Shown one piece after another: positions 22,239 to 22,846 of a DNA stretch of 22,846 nt (the stretch's first letter is position 1; each line of letters opens with the position of its first letter). The stretch comes from Peptococcaceae bacterium UBA3933. Lineage in GTDB: Bacteria; Bacillota; Peptococcia; Peptococcales; BICA1-8. The notes under the pieces are model-generated. The model was given only the letters and a program-made list of their open reading frames with translations, did no database searches and was not told the origin of the DNA. The stretch is taken from contig DGEF01000096.1 in NCBI GenBank assembly GCA_002385805.1, positions 4,884 to 27,729 of the forward strand, read 5' to 3'. The translations under genes were made by a program, and so were the position numbers.

Positions 22239-22846
22239 ATGAAAACGGTGCCTGTAACTGAAGCTGTAGGAATGGTACTATGTCATGATATTACGGAAAT
22301 TGTGCCAGGGAAGGTAAAAGGCAGGGCCTTTAAAAAGGGCCATATCGTAAGGCGCGAAGATATACCCAAGTTATTGAAGTTAGGTAAAGAACATCTTTAT
22401 GTCTGGGAAATTAATGAAAAAGTCCTTCATGAAAACGATGCTGCTATCAGGATTGCCTATGCTATAGCCGGTCCAGGAATAACCCTAACAGAACCTAAAG
22501 AAGGAAAAGTAGAATTAAAGGCGGATATGAACGGGTTAGTAAAAATTAATACACGAGCGTTAGAAAAAATTAATTTTATTAATGAAATTGTTGTAGCTTC
22601 AATTCATTCTAACCAGGTAGTTATGAAAGGCAGGACTTTAGCCGGCTGTCGAGTAGTGCCGTTAGTTATAAATAAAGAAAAAATTGAAAAGGTAGAACAA
22701 ATCAGTGGATTTAATTATCCGGTTTTTGAAGTAAAACCTTTAAGGTCCTTGAAAGCCGGAGTTGTTACTACAGGGAGTGAAGTTTATCACGGAAGGATTG
22801 AAGACCAATTTGGTCCCGTTATTCGTAGAAAGGTAGAAGAATTAGG
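22239..22846 (+). CDS. MoeA-like molybdopterin-binding protein (cut by window end)
   Basis: The visible 202 codons begin MKTVPVTEAVGMVLCHDITEIVPGKVKGRAFKKG in part, a form typical of the clostridial molybdopterin-binding proteins related to MoeA. The segment RSLKAGVVTTGSEVYHGRIEDQFGPVIRRKV opens the MoCF/MogA-like domain, with the TTGSE loop that grips molybdopterin. The C-terminal rest is beyond the window. Such genes often accompany molybdenum hydroxylases, including selenium-dependent ones for purine breakdown (family knowledge; not visible here). ATG 22239 follows AAAGGGGGAGG. It lies behind the sigma-54 promoter and the leader terminator, so it is probably induced by the upstream activator. 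It is also linked in theme to modABC. Confidence 0.85.
   Translation, partial: MKTVPVTEAVGMVLCHDITEIVPGKVKGRAFKKGHIVRREDIPKLLKLGKEHLYVWEINEKVLHENDAAIRIAYAIAGPGITLTEPKEGKVELKADMNGLVKINTRALEKINFINEIVVASIHSNQVVMKGRTLAGCRVVPLVINKEKIEKVEQISGFNYPVFEVKPLRSLKAGVVTTGSEVYHGRIEDQFGPVIRRKVEEL

Overview
The window looks like a chromosomal segment of an anaerobic, low-to-moderate GC Firmicute of the class Clostridia. The supporting signs are strong GGAGG-type ribosome binding sites with some GTG/TTG starts, a Bacillota-style rib operon behind an FMN riboswitch, a rubrerythrin pair, an aldo/keto reductase with clostridial-type ferredoxin clusters, and sigma-54 control of a molybdopterin-related gene. No rRNA, tRNA, CRISPR array, phage module or transposase gene was seen.

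Layout. Bases 1-1550 hold two damaged genes: an MFS transporter (minus strand) with an in-frame TGA, and a cytosine-deaminase-like relic reduced to its two ends. Bases 1645-5481 are a complete riboflavin operon: a near-perfect sigma-A promoter, FMN riboswitch, attenuator, then ribD, riboflavin synthase alpha, ribBA, ribH and a terminator. Bases 5622-8788 hold decayed signalling genes: a chemoreceptor relic, then a PAS-PAS-PAS-GGDEF-HD-GYP gene split by an amber codon and probably also frameshifted at its start. Bases 8867-10165 carry two di-iron oxidative-stress proteins, a ferritin-like protein and a rubrerythrin with rubredoxin centres at both ends. A ferredoxin-fused aldo/keto reductase (minus) and a Sel1-repeat protein follow. 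Bases 12675-15955 are a molybdate/tungstate module: a HTH-TOBE regulator divergent from modA-modB-modC.

Bases 16058-17666 contain a coiled-coil protein built on 21-bp tandem repeats, a REP-like palindrome that has become the first codons of a truncated GGDEF gene, and a small membrane protein with an HExxH motif. Bases 17678-19813 hold a VOC/glyoxalase-fold protein and an AlkD-type DNA glycosylase, whose upstream regions are copies of each other, then a HEAT-repeat protein. The right end has a GAF-PAS-AAA+-Fis sigma-54 activator, a long inverted repeat, a sigma-54 promoter, a leader with an intrinsic terminator, and the start of a MoeA-like molybdopterin-binding gene that runs off the window.

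The genes suggest two linked themes: Mo/W uptake with a sigma-54-controlled molybdopterin gene, as in anaerobic purine or other molybdenum-hydroxylase metabolism (inference), and protection from oxygen and alkylation. Superimposed is decay of several signalling and transport genes. Some lesions lie in homopolymer runs, so sequencing error must be excluded first. The least explained parts are the sigma-54-driven attenuated leader (22051-22238), the structured leader at 6368-6483 and the duplicated promoter region.
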